Assembly: GCA_028280915.1 (NCBI GenBank)
Contig: JANQKX010000119.1
Location: 1-7,407 of the forward strand
From: Kiloniellaceae bacterium
GTDB lineage: Bacteria > Pseudomonadota > Alphaproteobacteria > Kiloniellales > Kiloniellaceae
Reading direction: 5' to 3'
Length of the DNA: 7,407 nt
Part shown: positions 5,668 to 7,407 of the stretch, one piece after another
Position numbering within the stretch: position 1 is the stretch's first letter
How the letters are laid out: every line of letters begins with the position of its first letter
The notes under the pieces: model-generated
What the model was told of the DNA's origin: nothing
Seen by the model: only the letters and a program-made list of their open reading frames with translations
Database searches by the model: none
Made by a program: the position numbers and the translations under genes

Positions 5668-5683
5668 AAGGGGGCGTTTTTTG
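5668..5683 (+). promoter_or_regulatory. Ribosome binding site and TTG start of the glutaminase gene
   Basis: AAGGGGG (5668-5674) lies six bases before TTG at 5681. No ATG or GTG start lies nearby in this frame; the first internal methionine is residue 168, deep in the enzyme. TTG is therefore the likely initiation codon, which usually lowers translation efficiency. Confidence 0.75.
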
Positions 5684-6616
5684 GTAGACCTGCAACACAT
5701 CGTCGACGACCTGGCGGAACGGGCCTCGTCGGCGACGGAACGAGGCAGGGTCGCCACCTATATTCCCCAGCTTGCCCAGGTCAGCCCCAAACATTTCGGC
5801 ATCGCCATTGTCACGCAATCCGGTGAAGAGATTGTTGCCGGGGACACGAATGTCCCCTTTTCCATCCAAAGCATTTCCAAGGTTTTTGCCCTGACCTTGG
5901 CGCTGGACAAAGACGGGGACGGCTTGTGGCGTCGGGTGGGGCGGGAGCCCTCGGGTGATCCCTTTAACTCCATCGTTCAGCTGGAATACGAAAAGGGTGT
6001 GCCGCGCAATCCCTTCATCAACGCCGGCGCCCTTGCCGTGGCGGATGTCATCCTGTCAGGACAAAGCCCCGCCGGGGCGGTGGCTCAGACCCTGGGCTTC
6101 CTACGCCATGTCAGCGGCGACGAAACCCTTCAGGTAGATCAGGCGGTGGCCAAGTCCGAATTGGATCACGGTTTCCGCAACATGGCCATGGCGAATTTCA
6201 TGAAGGCCCACAAGAATTTGGAAAACAGGCCGGAAGACACCCTTTGGGTCTACGTGCAAAACTGCGCCATCGCCATGTCCTGCCGGCAGTTGGCCCGCGC
6301 CGGCCGCTATTTAGCCTGGGACGGCCGCATTGGCCCGGGCGGCGCGCCCGTGACCTCAAGCCAAAGAGCCCGCCGCATCAACGCCCTGATGCTCACCTGC
6401 GGCCACTATGACGGCTCGGGGGAGTTCGCCTTTCGGGTGGGTGTCCCGGGAAAAAGCGGCGTGGGTGGCGGCATATTGGCCATCGTCCCGGGGCACGCCT
6501 CCATCGCCTGTTGGTCCCCGGGCCTGAATGAGGTCGGCAATTCCCTGTTGGGCACAGAGGCCCTGGAGGAACTGACCCGCCGCGCCGGCTGGTCGGTTTT
6601 CGCCAGCAATCCATGA
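5681..6616 (+). CDS. glsA: Glutaminase (serine-dependent, beta-lactamase-like fold)
   Basis: The product is 311 residues, the normal length for the bacterial family, cytosolic. It hydrolyses L-glutamine to L-glutamate and ammonia. The catalytic SxxK motif is FSIQSISK with nucleophile Ser64 and Lys67. Other active-site positions, aligned by eye with the bacterial and human kidney-type enzymes, are Tyr27 (YIPQL), Asn114 (NPFINAGAL), Glu160, Asn167, Tyr191, Tyr243 (HYDGSGEFA) and Val261 in KSGVGGG (258-264). All are present, so the enzyme should be active. The only sensible start is TTG with a good ribosome binding site. It follows the AGCS symporter gene on the same strand across a 90-base gap holding a terminator-like hairpin. 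Downstream, only 37 bases separate it from the convergent GcvT-domain gene. A relaxed specificity for gamma-glutamyl amides is possible but not shown by the sequence. Confidence 0.96.
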   Translation: MVDLQHIVDDLAERASSATERGRVATYIPQLAQVSPKHFGIAIVTQSGEEIVAGDTNVPFSIQSISKVFALTLALDKDGDGLWRRVGREPSGDPFNSIVQLEYEKGVPRNPFINAGALAVADVILSGQSPAGAVAQTLGFLRHVSGDETLQVDQAVAKSELDHGFRNMAMANFMKAHKNLENRPEDTLWVYVQNCAIAMSCRQLARAGRYLAWDGRIGPGGAPVTSSQRARRINALMLTCGHYDGSGEFAFRVGVPGKSGVGGGILAIVPGHASIACWSPGLNEVGNSLLGTEALEELTRRAGWSVFASNP

Positions 6617-6653
6617 GCCCCAATAGGCCACCCGCTAAAGCCGGCTCGGTCCG

Positions 6654-7407
6654 TTAGGTGCGTGGTTTGATGTTCTCCGGGTCATAGAGGGGCTCGTAGC
6701 CCACGCCCGCCACCTCGACGGGGTAGGTTTCGCCGAAGTACTCCACCTGGAAAGTCTTGCCCTTAACCGCCAGTTCGTGGGGCAGGTAGCCCAGGGCGAT
6801 GTTCTTACCGATGGTCGGGCCGTAGGCGATGGAGGTGGTGAAGGAGCGTCGTCCCAGGCTATCCACGATGGTCTCGCCGGTCGCCGGATCCATGATCGGC
6901 AGAATACCCACGGGATAGCGGGCGACCCCCTTGGAGTCCGTGTTGTCGGTGATGACAAAGGTGCACAGCATGGCGGGCTGGTGCTCCCGCGCGCGCTGTT
7001 CCACGTAGGCGGCCTTGCCCAGGAAATTGGCCTCCTTCACCTTGGGGCGGGCCAGATCGGCCTCCAGCAAATTATATTCGGTCAAGAGGTCGGCGTTCTG
7101 CAAACGCAGGCTCTTTTCCATGCGGCGGGAATTGGCATAGGTCTCCACCCCGAACGGCATCACGCCCTGGGCATGGATGGCATCCCAGACCGCGAGGCCG
7201 TCCTCGTACTTCATGTGCAACTCCCAACCTTGCTCGCCCACATAGGAGATGCGGAAAGCCGCCACGGACTTGCCGGCGATTTGGATTTGCTTGATGGCGG
7301 CAAAGGGAAAGTTCTCATGGCTCAGGCTATCCGGGTCCGCGACCACCTTTTGCAGGGTCGCCCGGGCATTGGGGCCCCAGAGGCCGATGGTGGTGAAATC
7401 GGTGGAG
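6654..7407 (-). CDS. GcvT-domain protein, C-terminal part; probable dimethylglycine/sarcosine dehydrogenase-like or aminomethyltransferase
   Basis: The last 250 residues and the stop codon are present; the N-terminus lies beyond the right edge. The fragment begins in the folate-binding GcvT domain (FTTIGLWGPNARATL), continues with RISYVGEQGWELHM (fragment residues 52-65) and with SRRMEKSLRLQNADLLTEYN, and ends in the GcvT C-terminal barrel domain. The patterns GLWGPxAR, YVGExGWELH and RMEKxxRL are those of the folate domain of FAD-dependent dimethylglycine and sarcosine dehydrogenases (usually about 800 residues). There the domain passes the oxidised methyl group to tetrahydrofolate. A stand-alone GcvT-like methyltransferase of about 370-400 residues cannot be excluded, because the FAD domain, if present, is out of view. 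The gene is convergent with the glutaminase, with a 37-base gap and no clear terminator. It suggests use of N-methylated amino acids nearby. Confidence 0.85.
   Translation of the reverse strand, partial: STDFTTIGLWGPNARATLQKVVADPDSLSHENFPFAAIKQIQIAGKSVAAFRISYVGEQGWELHMKYEDGLAVWDAIHAQGVMPFGVETYANSRRMEKSLRLQNADLLTEYNLLEADLARPKVKEANFLGKAAYVEQRAREHQPAMLCTFVITDNTDSKGVARYPVGILPIMDPATGETIVDSLGRRSFTTSIAYGPTIGKNIALGYLPHELAVKGKTFQVEYFGETYPVEVAGVGYEPLYDPENIKPRT

Noticed and set aside
6617..6653. Bidirectional terminator between the convergent glutaminase and GcvT-domain genes.
   Set aside because: Only the short palindrome AGCCGGCT (6639-6646) is present, with no stable stem-loop and no T-run on either strand.

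Overview
The window is a moderately GC-rich, gene-dense bacterial chromosome segment (about 60% GC by eye). The protein mix is a LysR regulator, a Crp/Fnr regulator, a CzcO/FMO-type flavoprotein, an AGCS symporter, a serine-dependent glutaminase and a GcvT-domain protein. Together with the residue style this suggests an Alphaproteobacterium, possibly Rhodospirillales-like. That placement is inference, because no rRNA or other phylogenetic marker is present. There are no mobile elements, CRISPR arrays, tRNA or rRNA genes.

Layout. The left third is on the minus strand and reads right to left: a LysR regulator (1110-2051), a Crp/Fnr regulator (235-1011) and the N-terminal 49 residues of a class II (FucA-like) aldolase that runs off the left edge (1-147). 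A 336-bp divergent intergenic region (2052-2387) separates LysR from a plus-strand FAD/NAD(P)H oxidoreductase (2388-3641). A 497-bp non-coding stretch rich in perfect inverted repeats (3642-4138) precedes an AGCS Na+/amino-acid symporter (4139-5590). A strong hairpin then separates it from a glutaminase that starts with TTG (5681-6616). At the right edge, convergent to the glutaminase, lie the last 250 residues of a GcvT-domain protein of the dimethylglycine/sarcosine dehydrogenase type (6654-7407).

How the genes may work together. Small-amino-acid uptake (AGCS), glutamine deamidation (glutaminase) and folate-linked demethylation of N-methyl amino acids (GcvT domain) all concern amino-acid nitrogen and one-carbon use. 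The flavoprotein could be an N- or C-oxygenating enzyme on the same or a neighbouring substrate, probably under the divergent LysR. No direct sequence link proves a single pathway, and the gene orientations require at least three transcription units. I found no convincing new defence, mobile or RNA system. The most unusual parts are the dyad-rich leader of the symporter gene, a palindrome half-site that recurs in the LysR/flavoprotein promoter region, and the flavoprotein of unknown substrate.
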